Of a stretch of DNA of 47,684 nucleotides, positions 33,812 through 46,217 are shown one piece after another. The notes beneath the pieces are model-generated. The model searched no databases. It was not told the origin of the DNA and worked only from the letters and a program-made list of their open reading frames with translations. Both the position numbers and the translations under genes were made by a program. Origin of the DNA: Thoreauomyces humboldtii. Taxonomy: Eukaryota; Chytridiomycota; Chytridiomycetes; Spizellomycetales; Powellomycetaceae. The stretch covers positions 1 through 47,684 of the forward strand of contig JADGJA010000070.1 in NCBI GenBank assembly GCA_027596035.1, given 5' to 3'. Position 1 is the first letter of the stretch, and every line of letters begins with the position of its first letter.

Positions 33812-34782
33812 GAGCAGTATTCTGTACCTCGTGGCTCTGCTTCGGGCTTGGCTGGAACTTGCGGGCTGGCTTTCCAGTTTGCTCCAGAGGGGAGAGTTCG
33901 GCTTTCCGGCTTTGCCCGCGGGAGAAGGCACTTGAGGAGGTCGACTTGCCGCTGGTGTGTCTGCGGAAAGGTTGACATCTGAAGTCTGCATGCCTCGCGA
34001 TCAGCTTGCGAGAGGGTGGGATTCCCCGAGCTTGACTGTTGTGACCTCGATAGGAACCTGTACGGGAACTGTGGGGTTGGTTGTTCGCGCCGAGGGAAAG
34101 GTTAACCAACTGCACAGCCCCAGGTTTGTGCTCTCTCGTGACAAGGTTCTGTCCAGCAAAGATCAAGAGCTCATATCGATCACTCCCTCTTCCCCGTCAG
34201 ACGAGGGAAAAGGCCAGGCAACGGAGGTCTACTCATGTACTACTGTACACAGCTTACGATGGTCTACTCATGTACTTGTCGTTCAGAAAACACCAGCTTA
34301 TCTGCTCCTCACAGTTGTTTCGACAGATGTCCTGCCTACGGGCGGCGAAAAACGAATGTGCCGTCTGTGTGTCGTCTCCGGTTCGTCCTGCGAGCAGCAG
34401 CAGCGATCCAGCTGTATGCACTGTACTGTACAGATACTCGCTGCACCCCGTTCCCGAGGACCCCTACGTTGGAGACCAGTGGCCGATCGAGGAGGGGGGG
34501 GGGGGAAGGGTCTCCAGCCGAGGCTCGCATGGAACACGCCGCAAAGTCCACAACACCTTTTTGAACATTCCATATTTTTGGGAAAACGCAGCGTCATCAT
34601 CATTCCCGAATTTCGTCAGAGAGGGAGAGGACGCCAGCCGCCAGAGGTCTCCCCGTCGTTCACAGTCTCATCGCGGTTCGCTATATAGAGTCGCTTCCTC
34701 TTCGGCCCCTTCATCCGGCTTTCGCACCACCCCCCTCACACTTACACTTTCACTCGCTTTCCTTCACCATCTATATCTCACA
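33812..34782. promoter_or_regulatory. Intergenic region and promoter of glutamate decarboxylase
   Basis: TATATA at 34682-34687 lies about 95 bp before the decarboxylase ATG, with a CT/CA-rich leader after it. A 12-G run occurs at 34494-34505. Two copies of CTACTCATGTACT lie at about 34230 and 34263. Open frames here on both strands, including one that reads into the decarboxylase exon, look like chance. Confidence 0.5.
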
Positions 34783-36614
34783 ATGGTCTTTTTGCAAACC
34801 ACCGGCGCCCCCGACAAGAAGGAGGACAGTCCCGTTCATGCCAGCGATGTGATCTACCCAACCGGCGGACGAAACGGTAAGCCGCCTGCATCTGTAGATC
34901 ACTGCAATTCTCAAAATTCAGTTTCTCTTGAGCATCACGTCTGCTTGCTTATTCATCGTTGGTCTCATCCCATTCAGGCGACGGCGATGTCTACGGCTCC
35001 AGCTACAGCCGGGAACCCATTCCTCGCTTCGAGATGCCCGAGGGCGAGATGCCCCCGCGCACCGCGTACCAGTTCATCAAGGATGAGTTGGCCCTCGACG
35101 GAAACCCCGTCCTCAACCTCGCCACCTTTGTCACCACCTACATGGAGCCCGAAGCGGATAAGCTCATCGCAGAGAACGTCAGCAAGAACTTCATCGACGC
35201 CGAGTAAGTGTGCACACTTTCGGTCGTAATCCTCGTCCCGATTTCTGACCGAATCACTTTCCTCGCTTTGCAGGGAATACCCCATGTCCGCTGAGCTCCA
35301 GAACCGATGTGTGAACATGATCGCGCGTCTCTTCAACGCTCCCGTCGGAAAGAACGGCAACGCCCTCGGCGTGTCGACCATCGGATCCAGCGAAGCAATC
35401 ATGCTCGCCACCCTTGCCCTCAAGCGCAAGTGGCAGATCCGCCGCAAGGACGCTGGAAAGTCCACCGAGAAGCCCAACATCGTGATGGGATCCAACGTCC
35501 AGGTCTGCTGGGAGAAGGCTGCTCGCTACATGGAGATCGAGGCTCGTTACGTCAACTGCGACGAAGAGCACCTTTACCTCAACCCCGAAAAGGCCATCAA
35601 GCTTGTCGACGAGAACACGATCGGTGTGGTCGCCATCCTGGGATCCACCTACACCGGTCACTACGAGGACGCTTCGGCCATGAACGACCTGCTCCTGAAA
35701 CTCAAGGCCGACACTGGCCTCGTCGTTCCCATGCACATCGACGCCGCTTCCGGTGGTTTCGTCGCTCCCTTTGTCGCCCCCGACCTCAAGTGGGACTTCC
35801 GTCTCGAGACGGTCGTCTCGATCAACGTCTCGGGCCACAAGTACGGTCTTTGCTATGCCGGAATTGGATGGGCGGTCTGGCGTTCGCCTGAGGAGTAAGT
35901 CTTGCTGAATCTGATAGCTCTGCGTTTCGCCTGTGCTTAATCTTCCTTTTGTAACAGCCTTCCCGAGGACCTTGTTTTCCACATCAACTACCTCGGATCC
36001 GACCAAGCATCTTTTACCCTCAACTTTTCGAAGGGCGCCTCGCCAGTCATCTCCCAATACTACGTCCTGATCCGACTCGGAAAGGAAGGCTTCAAGAACA
36101 TCATGGGCAATCTGTACCAGAACACGAAGTACCTCGCCGACCAGCTCGAGTCTACCGGCTGGTTCAAGCTTCTGTCGACCCTCGATCCCGCGAAGGGCCT
36201 TCCTGTGGTGGCCTTCCAGCTCACCAAGGATCGTCCCCACCACTTTAACGAGACAGATGTCGCCCACGTCATCCGGGAACGCGGATGGATCATCCCCGCT
36301 TACACAATGTGAGTCAAACGATGCTACCCAGCAAATCCTTTGCGTGTGCTGATCTGACTCCTGTATCTCTCAGGCCCGCCGACATCCTGGACATGCACCT
36401 GCTCCGTGTTGTCCTCCGCGAGGACTTTTCCCGCAACCGATGCGATCTCCTCGTCGCCGACCTCAAGGCCACCGTGGAGTACCTGTGCAAGCAGGATGCC
36501 GCTCACATGGACATTCACCGCAAGAGCCGTGGCAAGTGGCAGAGCGTCTTCCAGAAGCTCCCCGCTCACAAGGTTGAGGCGAAAGAGGATGGCGCCTCCG
36601 GCAAGGTCTGCTAG
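34783..36614 (+). CDS. GAD1: Glutamate decarboxylase
   Basis: PLP enzyme converting glutamate to GABA and CO2 in the cytosol, often linked to acid and oxidative stress. Five exons (34783-34876, 34978-35203, 35274-35894, 35958-36308, 36374-36614) give 510 residues, within the family range. Seen: [57 protein letters not shown], a cofactor-binding [13 protein letters not shown], and the Schiff-base lysine in [14 protein letters not shown]. Also [15 protein letters not shown] and WIIPAYTMP near the substrate loop, then [16 protein letters not shown]. The last 25 residues are charged ([14 protein letters not shown]); no classical calmodulin-binding Trp pair is obvious. A TATA box and a leader of about 70-100 nt precede it. 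Confidence 0.96.
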
Positions 36615-36929
36615 ATTTCAAAATCTCCTATACATTCCTTATTCCAAGAGCATATGTACATAAATCACGTTTTATTTTGATATCAAAACTGTTCGGATGG
36701 TAACATTCGCGAGACGGTCTCTTACAATCGTAGGTACGTCTGGTCGGGGGTTATCCATCGTCTGCCGAGCCATCGATATGATCTCTTCTGCTTCCGCGAC
36801 GTAGCGGTAGTTCTGGACAGACAACACAGCCACAGCCACTTCCTCCCGTCCCCGCGTTTTCCGTGCCTGCTTGCAAAAACCCAACGTCGAGCTGGCGGTG
36901 CGTTCTCCTGCCGTACATTCAACGAAACA

Positions 36930-37739
36930 ATGTCTAGAACAAAGCATCAACCACAGGGTATAGCAAAGGCGAACCACAAGGCCAATAAACCCTCTCGAAA
37001 TCCCTCTCCTCTGACACCACAATTCAAAACCAACGCCAACGCCTCCACCATCATCCTCGGACCCGGACATCCTCGCTCTACGCCAAACATCCTTCCGATA
37101 TCCGCCGAGATTCTGACCCTCCTGAAGACTCAACTATCCGAGCTGACGGATCGCACACGTGCTCAGTCCCTTCACATCACGACCCTTCAAACCCAGCTGT
37201 CGGAACTCAGAGTCAAGGAGGACTCCCTCCTGGCTTCCGTCGAGCGACAACGCTCGGAATCGGATCGCGTCGTGTCAGCTCTCCGTCAGAGAAACGCGGA
37301 TCTAGGGAGACAGATCCTCGAGTCCGCGGCGACGGGCGGGCCGGATGCCACCGAGACGGCCCAGGAGGCTGTCCGATCGCTCAAGCTCGAGGTCTTCCGC
37401 GAACGACTGGGGCGTGAGACGGCGGAGAGGAGGGTCAGGGAGGTGGAGCAGACGGCGAGGGAGGAGAGGGATGTCCTCGCCATCGTCCTGGCGACGAGGC
37501 TCAAAGACCTGACCCACGCCGTTACCGTCAAGGATCTGCAGACGCGCGAGAGAGACCAGAACTTGCGGGTCGCGCGCATCGTGGAAGGATCCACGGTGAG
37601 CGTCAGGAAGGACGTACAGGCGCTTTTGGACCAACTGAGACGCTCGCTCGCTGGATCCATGCACCAGAATGCAGGTGGAAAGGCTGGAAAGGTTCGAAGT
37701 TCAACCGTCTTTCGAGAGCCATCCCTCAAATACTTGTGA
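36930..37739 (+). CDS. Hypothetical coiled-coil protein, 269 aa
   Basis: Single open frame with a real ATG and no intron required. The N-terminal 60 residues are basic, Asn/Pro/Ser-rich and disordered-looking. From about residue 65 to 245 it is one long predicted coiled coil with heptad-like Leu spacing (LLKTQLSELTDRTRAQSLHI, LQTQLSELRVKEDSLLASVE, ERLGRETAERRVREVEQTAR). The tail is short and basic. I do not recognise a family. Similar layouts occur in centrosomal, kinetochore and flagellar proteins, which cannot be told apart here. The 315-bp gap to the decarboxylase stop holds a minus-strand frame that I consider unproven. Confidence 0.7.
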   Translation: MSRTKHQPQGIAKANHKANKPSRNPSPLTPQFKTNANASTIILGPGHPRSTPNILPISAEILTLLKTQLSELTDRTRAQSLHITTLQTQLSELRVKEDSLLASVERQRSESDRVVSALRQRNADLGRQILESAATGGPDATETAQEAVRSLKLEVFRERLGRETAERRVREVEQTAREERDVLAIVLATRLKDLTHAVTVKDLQTRERDQNLRVARIVEGSTVSVRKDVQALLDQLRRSLAGSMHQNAGGKAGKVRSSTVFREPSLKYL

Positions 37740-38024
37740 ATATGACCACGATACATTCGTGAATATGCTGTATATCGTCATGGACGTATGTCGCCCAAGG
37801 GATCGTCGATAGCGTCAATCAGAACAACACGCTGTGGACTGACTCGAATGTTGTCAAAAGAAGTCAGTATTGTCGGCGCAGGATAGAGATGCTGTACATC
37901 TCGTCATATTCACAAATGTACCGTCGTGCGCCGCCTGCCTAACGCTACCATACCATCTAACCTGAACGAAACATGGCGGTCACAGAGACAGCATTATCAC
38001 ACGCGCAATCCTCCCAGGCGCAAG
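37740..38024. other. Short convergent 3' region
   Basis: Convergent 3' ends of the coiled-coil gene and the G3BP gene. The word GAATAT/ATATTC-ATGACGTACA-like recurs around 37740-37790 and again inverted near 37895-37920, giving a weak dyad. No gene is seen. Confidence 0.35.
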
Positions 38025-39968
38025 CTACTTGTTGCCAAGGGGAGCCGCAGCCGGCTTTGGCCCGTTGGGGCCCGACTTCTGAGGTCCGGCATTGAACCCA
38101 CCGCGACCACGGTTGTTCTGCATCCCACCACGAAAGTCACCCCTGCCGCCGCGCATACCACCATCGTGGTAGCCGCGCGGTGCGTACCCACCACGCATGT
38201 TGTTGTTTGGGTAGAACTTGGTCTTGCGGCGCTCCTCGGCGTTCAAAGTTAGCCCGTTGACCGTAAACTGCTTGCCAATCGCGGAAAGTGCAGCTTCGAT
38301 TGTCGAAAACTCGACGAAGGCAATGTTCTGAACGTGGGATGCGCTTTAGACCAGATTGCAAAGGTGGCGCACCGAATCACCATACCTTCTGTGGAATCAG
38401 GTCGACGTGGCGAACCGTGCCAACTTTGGAAAACACGTCCATGAGGGCCTTCCTGTCGATTGCGTCGGTGATTCCTCGGAGGTAAATAGAGTACTTCTCC
38501 CGCTCATCTGCAAAAGTAGTACTTCCTGTGAGACCCTGAACCGAGAGATCCTGAGGAACTTGGGCAACCTACCATCCCCGGCTCCTTGCTGCTGGCCATG
38601 GGTAGCGTGTTGGTGAGGAGCCTGAGGGCCGCGCTTCTGCTTTCCTGTAACCTCGCGAAAGCCATTGTCGCGTGACTCGTGCGCAGACGCGTCGTCGCCT
38701 GATGTTCCTGCCTCTCCATGCTTGTTGAATGTTCCTTTGTGAGGGGACGGCGCGCGCTGAGCGGGGGGCGCAGTAGTTGCGGCGGAAACGGCAGCTGCCT
38801 TTGCCGGTGCAGGTACATTTTGAGGGGCGGGAGCCGCGGCAGCAGCGGCAGCGGCAGCCTTCACGGAAAGTACACTGGCCCAGCTTTTCGCTTTCGGCTC
38901 CGATTTGGGTGAAGGGGCGCGTACTGCCTTCGCAACGGGTTCATGGTGGGGAGGCACGTCTTTCACTGGTGACGGGGCGCGGGGGTTTGCAATTTGGGGA
39001 ACAGGTTTGGTCTGTGCCCAAGAGCCGCCAGCTTTGCTACCGTTTACTTGGGGCGTGGAGGAAGAAGTTTCTGGTGCGGTCAGGTCGGCAGCCCATCCAT
39101 CGTGCGAGAAGTTGGAGTGAATGTTGTTGTTTTTTACAGGCTGAGGAACTTCAGGGGATGCGCGGAACTCCTCGGGAGACGGGTGACGGGGCTCTGGAGA
39201 ACCAACCGATTCTGCCTTGAAGGGCGAAGGAGTTCGTGGCTTCTCAATAGACTTTGCGGGAGAAGGGGATCGGTGGATCGGTTCGGGAGTGGGCACATGA
39301 GCGGCTACCGAAACCTGTTCTTCCTCTGTGTACTCTTCCGGAACGTGTTCCTGCAGATCCAGACCGCCCGTGGGATCTTCGGCGTCTTCGTACTCGTTGT
39401 CAATATCCTCCTTCAGGTAGCGGAAGATGTCGTTCAAGACATAGTATCCGGAAGGCTGCTCAGCCAAAAAGAAGGTCTGAGCGAATTTGTGAGAGGCGCC
39501 TCCGCTGTTCGCCATTTCTCCCAGAACTTGCACGACGATGCCGCCCGTCATGGAAGACTGACTGTCTACGTTTGACACGAGAACCTTACAATCATCGAAT
39601 CCAAGCTCGGTGATGCGACCATGGATATCCTAAGCAGAACAGATGGGTAATCAGCCTGCAATCTAACGTTTCGCAGAGTTCGGGGCCCCCCACTTACGTG
39701 TTGGCCGTGAAAGACAATAGCAGTGGACTCTCCCTCATGACCGTGCAGGCATGCTGAGTTCTTCTTATAAAAGCAGTGCAAACGCTCTGGAGAACGGTTG
39801 AGGAAGGTGTAGTATTCTTGGACAAACATCCAGCCGACTTCATATGGGTCGACCGGCTTCGATTTGGTGAAAGTATCAGATTGGCTCCCCAGGACAATAA
39901 AGCACGCCACAGTGATCATTCGAGCGCACCTTCTTTTCGCTGTTCTCGGGAGGTGTGGCGATGGTCAT
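38025..39968 (-). CDS. G3BP / Nxt3-type stress-granule protein (NTF2-like + RRM + RGG)
   Basis: RNA-binding scaffold of the G3BP, Nxt3 and Bre5 family, which nucleates stress granules and binds a Ubp3/USP10-type deubiquitinase. ATG 39966-39968 starts MTIATPPENSEKK, which splices (intron about 39863-39929) to PVDPYEVGWMFVQEYYTFLN, the classical NTF2-like opening. The fold continues with GKNSACLHGHE-like and SSMTGGIVVQVLGEM blocks and FFLAEQPSGYYVLNDIFRYL. A long acidic, then Pro/Ala/Ser-rich linker follows. The RRM is split by introns: KYSIYLRGITDAIDRKALMD (RNP2) and NIAFVEFSTIEAALSAI (RNP1). An RGG tail (RGGYAPRGYHDGGMRGGRG) ends at the stop in 38025-38027. Total is about 530 residues. Confidence 0.92.
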
Positions 39969-40400
39969 TGTGCTGTTGGAAAAAAGCGAGATGGCCCATG
40001 TCAAAGACTTGTTCCTGAGAACATTCTTTCACGGAGCATACCGTTCTTTCACGTACGATGGAGTAGAATGGTGAAGCTATCAGAAGATCAGATGGGATAC
40101 GGTCTCAGTATGGCGGCTGTAAGGAACTGCTGAGGTCGTTGTATGACGAGATGCGAACGTTGGCCGATGATGGGTGCCTGAGGAAGCTGAACCTGAGGCT
40201 TGAGGTTTGAGGCTGAACCTAAATGGACCTAAATGGAAGACGAACTTCTCTATGGCAAATATATATATAACATAAATCTTAGAAACAAAGAAGAGAAAGG
40301 AGAAGCAAGTGATCCGCAAGTACACTATTCGCGAACTACTTCAGTTTCCTTGCTCTATATCACTCTACTCTCTGATCTCAAGGAAACGATCTCAGGAATT

Positions 40401-41158
40401 TTACGCCTGTTGCTCGAGGTACTTGTAGGCAGCAAAAGCGACGATAACTACTAGGGGGATCAAAGCGAATAGCGTTCTGCGAAGGAAAATAAAGTAAGCT
40501 TAAGCAATAAAGGAAACAGGAACTGGAATGATCGGATCGACTAGGATAACTTACGACGTGGGCTTCGCCTTTGCAGAGTCGACGGCGCCAGTGGCCTTTG
40601 ACACCGCCTTGTCCGCGAGCTTGTGGGCAGCCTTTCCGCTCTTTGCCTAAGCGGGCCAAAGACATGAGACTCCATTCGTTTGGAGCTCTTCTTCCTCTGC
40701 TCGGTTCCCCTCCACTCACCGCAAGAGACAGGTCGCCGAGGTACATGCTGGTGAGGAGACCTCGAGCGTCGTCAGAGTGACCGATCTCCTCGAATGCTTC
40801 ACTGGCGTCCTGACCTGATGTGATTGAATATAGTCAGACGTCTTTTGCCAGGCACGGGGGGACGTGGTCGGGACGCAGAGAAGAATCATTACCGCCCACT
40901 TCTACCATGACCTCCTCGCCGCCTGGGTGCTGTTTGAAGAAAAACGGAAGATGCCATTCTCTCGTTAGAGTTTATAGCGACAGAGTAGTGAAGCAAGGTA
41001 TGCTCTTTCACCTCATCGAGGAACTTCGTGGCGTCGTAAACCTTTCCGTCGATAACCATCCACAGGTCGTCCCTTGTCTTGTGGGCTGCGACCTCGGCCC
41101 ACTCGAAGGTCCTGACCTCGGTCGTTGCTGGTACTGCTGCTCCTGCTGCTGCTGCCAT
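40401..41158 (-). CDS. CYB5: Cytochrome b5, tail-anchored
   Basis: Electron donor for ER desaturases and P450s. The start is ATG 41156-41158 (MAAAAGAAVPATTEVRTF); an in-frame codon further up at 41209 is less typical. Exons give WAEVAAHKTRDDLWMVIDGK, YDATKFLDE, then HPGGEEVMVEVGG (first haem His), DASEAFEEIGHSDDAR (second haem His) and MYLGDLSLA. An Ala/Lys linker (KAAHKLADKAVSKATGA) follows, and a last exon encodes the membrane anchor TLFALIPLVVIVAFAAYKYL and a stop at 40401-40403. Four introns, about 50-110 nt. The C-terminal hydrophobic helix ends close to the terminus, as expected for a tail anchor. It is divergent from PPIP5K (207 bp between start codons). Confidence 0.94.
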
Positions 41159-41365
41159 GTCTGTGAGAGTTGTGAATGGGACTGAGGAGGAGGAGGAGAT
41201 TGAAGTCAACTGCCGTGCTGTTTCAAATGCGAATCGGGAGCGGCAAGAGGGTCAAAGAGTAGTAAATGGAAGACGAACCATTCGGCAGCCTGGCTCTTCC
41301 TCGCAACCAAAAACTCGCACGCCAGCCGCCAGCCTGGTCCCGGACCGACAACCGCAACAGCGAAA

Positions 41366-44300
41366 ATGAGCGACAGAGCAGCAGGTGCAGAAGGAACATT
41401 GGCAACAGGGGCAGGGGCTCCCAAGGCAAAGTGTGAGTGGATCTACTGGGTACGGCAACCGTTATCACTTTGCCGTTCAACTCACGTAGCTGGCTTTGTC
41501 GCAGGGGTCATTGGAGTTGCCGCCATGGATACCAAAGGTGGGGATAAGTAGGGATTTTTACGTCGCTGCGTCTTCTCCTAAAAGAGGTTCTGAAGTCTGG
41601 TCGCTGTGCATGCAGCCCGCTCGAAACCAATGAGAAACATTCTCAATCGACTCCTTTCGTACGGTGACTTTGAGGCTCTGATATTCGGGGACAAGGTCAT
41701 CCTAGATGAAGGTATGCTAGGTTGGAGTGGTCACTTCCTAGGGGAGTCGCGCTGAGTACTTGTTTTAGAGGTGGAAAATTGGCCCAGTTGCGACTTCTTC
41801 ATCTCGTTCTTCTCCGGTGGCTTTCCGCTCGAGAAAGCCATCAACTATGTCAACTTGCGAAAACCATTTTGTGTCAACGACCTTCCCATGCAGCAACTCA
41901 TCTGGGACCGACGGTTAACTCTGCGCATCTTGGACAAGATCGGCGTCCCTACGCCTCGACGTCTTCATACTCATGCTGGAGACGAGCCATACATCTCGCC
42001 CGACATCCTCGACCGCTTGACCTCGCTGTCTATCGTACTGCCGTCAGGTCCGCAGCCTCTCATCACGGCTGAATTGATCGACGAGGATACATTGAAAGTC
42101 GGAGAACAGATTATCAAGAAGCCGTTCGTAGAGAAGCCTGTATCGGGAGAGAACCACAATGTTTACATATATTACTCGCGTGCTATGGGCGGAGGAGTCC
42201 GCAAACTCTTCCGCAAAATCGGCAACAAGTCCAGTGAATTCTGCCCGGATGTAGTAGATGTTCGCCGCGATGGCTCGTACATTTATGAGGAGTTCATGAA
42301 TGTGGACAACGCTGAAGATGTGAAGGTCTACACGGTGGGCGATCGGTACACTCATGCAGAGACTCGAAAGTACGTCGGGGGAATGGCACCATTGGTCACA
42401 TTGCCTTTGCTGATCTCAATACGTTAGGTCGCCCGTCGTAGATGGCGTTGTCCGCCGGAATGCGGAGGGCAAGGAAGTGCGGTACATTACGGCTCTTACC
42501 CCCGCCGAAAAGGAAATGGCGAAGCGCATCTCCGTGTCGTTTGGTCAGACAGTGTGTGGCTTCGACTTGCTTCGCACGGACGGCAAATCATATGTCATTG
42601 ATGTGAATGGATGGTCATTCGTGAAAGGAAATGATGATTACTACGACAAATGCTCGTCAACTCTGCGTCAGATTTTCTTGGAACACGCTGGCACAAGCAA
42701 GCCTGCCCATCTCCATAAGGAGCTGAGCATCGAGAATCAGTGGAAGTTAAAGGCTTTCCTCTCGGTAATGCGCCATGCTGACAGAACTCCCAAGCAGAAG
42801 ATGAAGGTATGTAAGATTGATCTTCCCGAGAATGTTCTTTCGGCGCACTGAGCTTCCTCTTGTATCAGTTCAGCTTCAAGAGTGCACCATTCATGGAATT
42901 GTTGAACGGGCAGGAGGGCGAGGTGGTCTTCAAAAAGCAAGAGCAGCTGCAGCGCGTTACCGATGCTGCCCGTCGGGCTCTCGCAGACAAGCTAGAAGAC
43001 ATGGGTCTCTTGAACCAACTGCTTGAGATTATGGATGCTAAGTCACATCTCTCGGGTACCAAAGCACAAATTAAACCTCAGTTCAAGAAAACCGAAAAGG
43101 TCCTTGACAAAGTTCAGCTCATTGTCAAATGGGGCGGAGAATTCACTCATGGTGGTCGGCATCAAACCAAGGAGATTGGCGAAAATTATCGGAAAGATCT
43201 CATGATCATCAACAAGGACCTTTTGGAGGACGTAAAGATTTACAGCAGTTCTGAACAGCGCGTCATCGCCACCGCCGATATCTTCATCAGGTCTTTCCTG
43301 CACCTTGCTGACGTGCCCGATAATTTTACCATCGTCAACAAGGAGATGCTTGATGATTCCAATGCAGTCAAGGAGCAAACGGAAAACGTCAAGTCTAGAC
43401 TTCAGGCCATGTTGAATATGGATGCCGGATCTCCTCTTTACCAAGATGGCAAGGAGTTGGTGAACCCGCCGGCTTTCGTCGATGACACGATCAAGCTGCT
43501 AGCGGTTCTGCGAGTGGTGATGCGAGAAAACTTCCTTAAAATGGATGTCGACAACATCCAGCGCCGTTGGTGCTGCGCCGAAACACCGGGCCTTTTCAAG
43601 GTATGTGTGTATCAGAGATCTAGTGGACGCTGTCGGAGGGCAAGCGAATAGAATCTAGTAGATAGCGAGCAAGGAGGAAGAAAGTAGAATCAGCTTTGGA
43701 GCGGTTCAAGCTGGAGGTTTTGGTGGACCGCGTTGATAAACTTTCCTGACGACCTTCTTTTTCCCAGGAACGATGGGAAAAACTCATGCGCGACTTCTGT
43801 GATGTAGACCGCAAACTCTTTGATCCGTCGAAGATTTCCGAGCTATATGACTCGCTGAAATACGATTTGATACATAAGTAAGCCATGGAAGCCGTTCCCG
43901 ACCTGTATTCGTAACTGAAATCTTTTCGTAGCCGTGATTTCTGCCTTACGATCTTCGGGTCGTCTGACAAACCGGACGACGTCCTAAAGCAGCTATACTA
44001 TAAGTCGAAAATCATGTTCGATTTCATTGCGCCGAAGGAATACGGCATTGAGGTGGGACCTTAATCGAAATACCTGGCACTCACTGGCCATCATTGTACT
44101 CATGGGCTCTATAGGAGAAAGAAAAATTAGAGATCGGAGTTTTGAGTTCCGTGACGCTACTCAGACAGCTTGTGGCTGACCTACAAGCAGCACGATCTTC
44201 GCCGAAGGCATCTGCATGCTTCTACTTCACCAAAGAAAGCAAGATTATCTCCTTGCTCAACATTGTCTTGCTGTGCGGGCTGCCCACGCGTGTGGATCAA

Positions 44301-44759
44301 GTGGAGGAGCTCGATTGTGAGTCCCTTATCAATGAGAGAGATATGCCAGAAACTAACCTGATGGCCGCGGTAGATCTGACGCAAATCACTTTCGAGCTGT
44401 ACGAACGTGGGCGCGGTTTGGGTTCGGACGACTCAGAAGCTCGAGAGTTTTCTCTCCGGATTGGCTTCAGCCAAGGTATTCGCGAGTTCAGAGTTAGCTT
44501 GCAACGCAACGCTAAATGGCTTTTCCGCGTTGTTTTTTTAGGTGCGCATAGCTCCAATCTCATTGATCTCCACTTGGACAGCAAGCACTCGCTGTCCGTA
44601 AAGCCGAGAATGTGAGTGACATGCCCCAGTGGAACACCACCCGTGTGAAAGCTGAGTTTCGTTTCTTGCAGCTGGATCAGCGATCACGTTTCGCTGGACG
44701 ATGCGCTGGGATTCCTCAGCCCCCGAATGGGAAGCCCTGCACCTTCTCCTCTCAAGTGA
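41366..44759 (+). CDS. Inositol hexakisphosphate and diphosphoinositol-pentakisphosphate kinase (PPIP5K, Asp1/Vip1)
   Basis: Bifunctional inositol pyrophosphate enzyme: an N-terminal ATP-grasp kinase makes 1-IP7 or IP8, and a C-terminal histidine-acid-phosphatase-like domain removes the phosphate. From ATG 41366 a short Ala/Gly leader splices (donor GTGAGT at about 41435) to [20 protein letters not shown]. The kinase shows [58 protein letters not shown] and [20 protein letters not shown]. The phosphatase half starts at [17 protein letters not shown], with the catalytic RHADR intact, and includes [15 protein letters not shown] and ELYERGRG. About ten short introns; roughly 930 residues; stop TGA at 44757-44759. 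Some exon edges after 44.3 kb are provisional. Confidence 0.93.
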
Positions 44760-45086
44760 GAACCGTTTCTTTATCATTAAACATGTAGATTAGAGCATTC
44801 ATTATGTCCCCGTGAAAAATCATGATGTCCCCCTTGCGAGCTTCCGAGGTAGCGTTAGAAATCCGATTTTTCGATTCTCGATCAGCTGTGTCTGGACGAA
44901 ATCGGGTACATTATCCAGTTGGCAAAAGGCCAAACGACAGCAAGTGTTCTGAGTATCGTCAGCGACGTGCATAATCTTCGGTTCAAGATCAAACTGAGCA
45001 TTGAAAGGAGACAGCGGCATCCATCCGAGGGCAGAATGTCCTGGAGGAGACGCGAGTAATCCACGCCGCCCAGCCGAAAGACTGCA

Positions 45087-45916
45087 TCAATCTTGTATTG
45101 AAAAATACTGACTCGTAAACGCGTACACGTCGTTAGGTTTTCGATGAAGGAGAAGTTGAAGGTAATCGGCCATGATGTCTCCAAGCTCCTGGTGTCGACT
45201 CCGGTAGGCCAACTGAGCGTCTTGTACTTCTTTCTGCAGTTGCGGGGAGGGAAGGATCAATCCTCTCGATCAACCAAGTTGTTATGACCGGCTACGTGCT
45301 AACCTTCCGTTGAACATATTCCGACTGTAGCTCCATGTCTTCCTTGAAATTCAGTGGTTCCTTTCCCTTTCCAATCACGGATGCCTGCTTCGAAGAAGGT
45401 TTCGTGGCGTATGGTACGTCTAGAACCGGGCAAGGGAAACATAACCGTCAGAACCGCACTCGAACCTGGTCTGGCATTCCAGTGTCAGCGGGGAGGATTC
45501 TCACCGGACACAGGAGCAGCGACGATTTCATCGCTCGTCGGCGTGAAAGCCAGACCGCCACTTCGGATTCCCTGGTCGGTCGACTCCTCTTTCTGACCCA
45601 AGTCCGTCTGCTCTGTCGGTTCCGCAGCAATCCTCTCGTTCTCCCCTTCAGTCTCTCCTGTCGGCTCCTTTTGATCCAGGGCGGACTCGGCGAGGGCGTC
45701 GGTAATGTTCTCAGTTACTGGGAGTTGTTCTGCCTCTCTCTCCTCCTCGAGCTCCTCCTCGTCCTCCTCCCTCATAGCCGCTTCCTCGGGCGTCGGTTGT
45801 GGAAATCGATAGTTTTCGGCGACCACGCCTGGGACCGTGTCGAAGTTGGAGTCGGGCGACGGAAGGTCATCTCGGCGCTCTGTACTGGAGGAGTTCGGTT
45901 CGGGATGTGAGTCCAT
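45087..45916 (-). CDS. Acidic protein with C-terminal RIIa-like (ciliary type) domain
   Basis: The start is ATG 45914-45916 (MDSHPEPNSSSTERRDD). The first 140 residues are disordered and very acidic (EEAAMREEDEEELEEEREAE). A splice from VSG to DVPYATKPSS (donor GTGAGA near 45495) and another after YVQRK (about 45240-45324) lead to VQDAQLAYRSRHQELGDIMA and DYLQLLLHRKPNDVYAF, with a Phe-Thr-Ser-Gln-Tyr-Phe end. The layout resembles the RIIa dimerisation/docking domain of RIIAD1, ROPN1 and SPA17-type proteins, most of which are flagellar. The unspliced end is TGA 45087-45089; donor-like GTATTT allows another ending. The minus-strand region 44820-45080 also has an open frame (FDLEPKIMHVADDTQN) that could be a further exon. 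Family call moderate. Confidence 0.5.
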
Positions 45917-46217
45917 GGCTCGCTGTGGAGGTGCTTGTTGCTGGTTCTCTTGAAAAATTCGCAAAGCTGGAACTGATTTACGCGCCTCACACGCGCCGTC
46001 CGATCCGTCCGAAAGCTGCCGTTTTCAAACTGCGAGCAAGGGGGCTGCCAGAAATCGAAAAGATATGCGGCATATGCCATTGAGCGAGCGATGAGGCAAG
46101 AACTGAACAGGACATACAAAAAGAAGAAGAACGAAGCCGAAGTTAAAGATTGAGAGGGTTCAAGTGTCCCGCGAGAATTCCTATGTACAAAGGGAGACAG
46201 GCCCGCTTCCTCCCCCT

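Noticed and set aside
34081..35229. 382-codon plus-strand frame covering the decarboxylase leader
   Set aside because: Out of frame with the conserved decarboxylase exons and without a proper start; chance open frame in GC-rich DNA.
36672..36911. Minus-strand frame ending NVTIRTVLISK between the decarboxylase and the coiled-coil gene
   Set aside because: It looks protein-like over 50 residues, but it overlaps the presumed promoter of the coiled-coil gene, and I could not find a convincing start, splice pattern or family.
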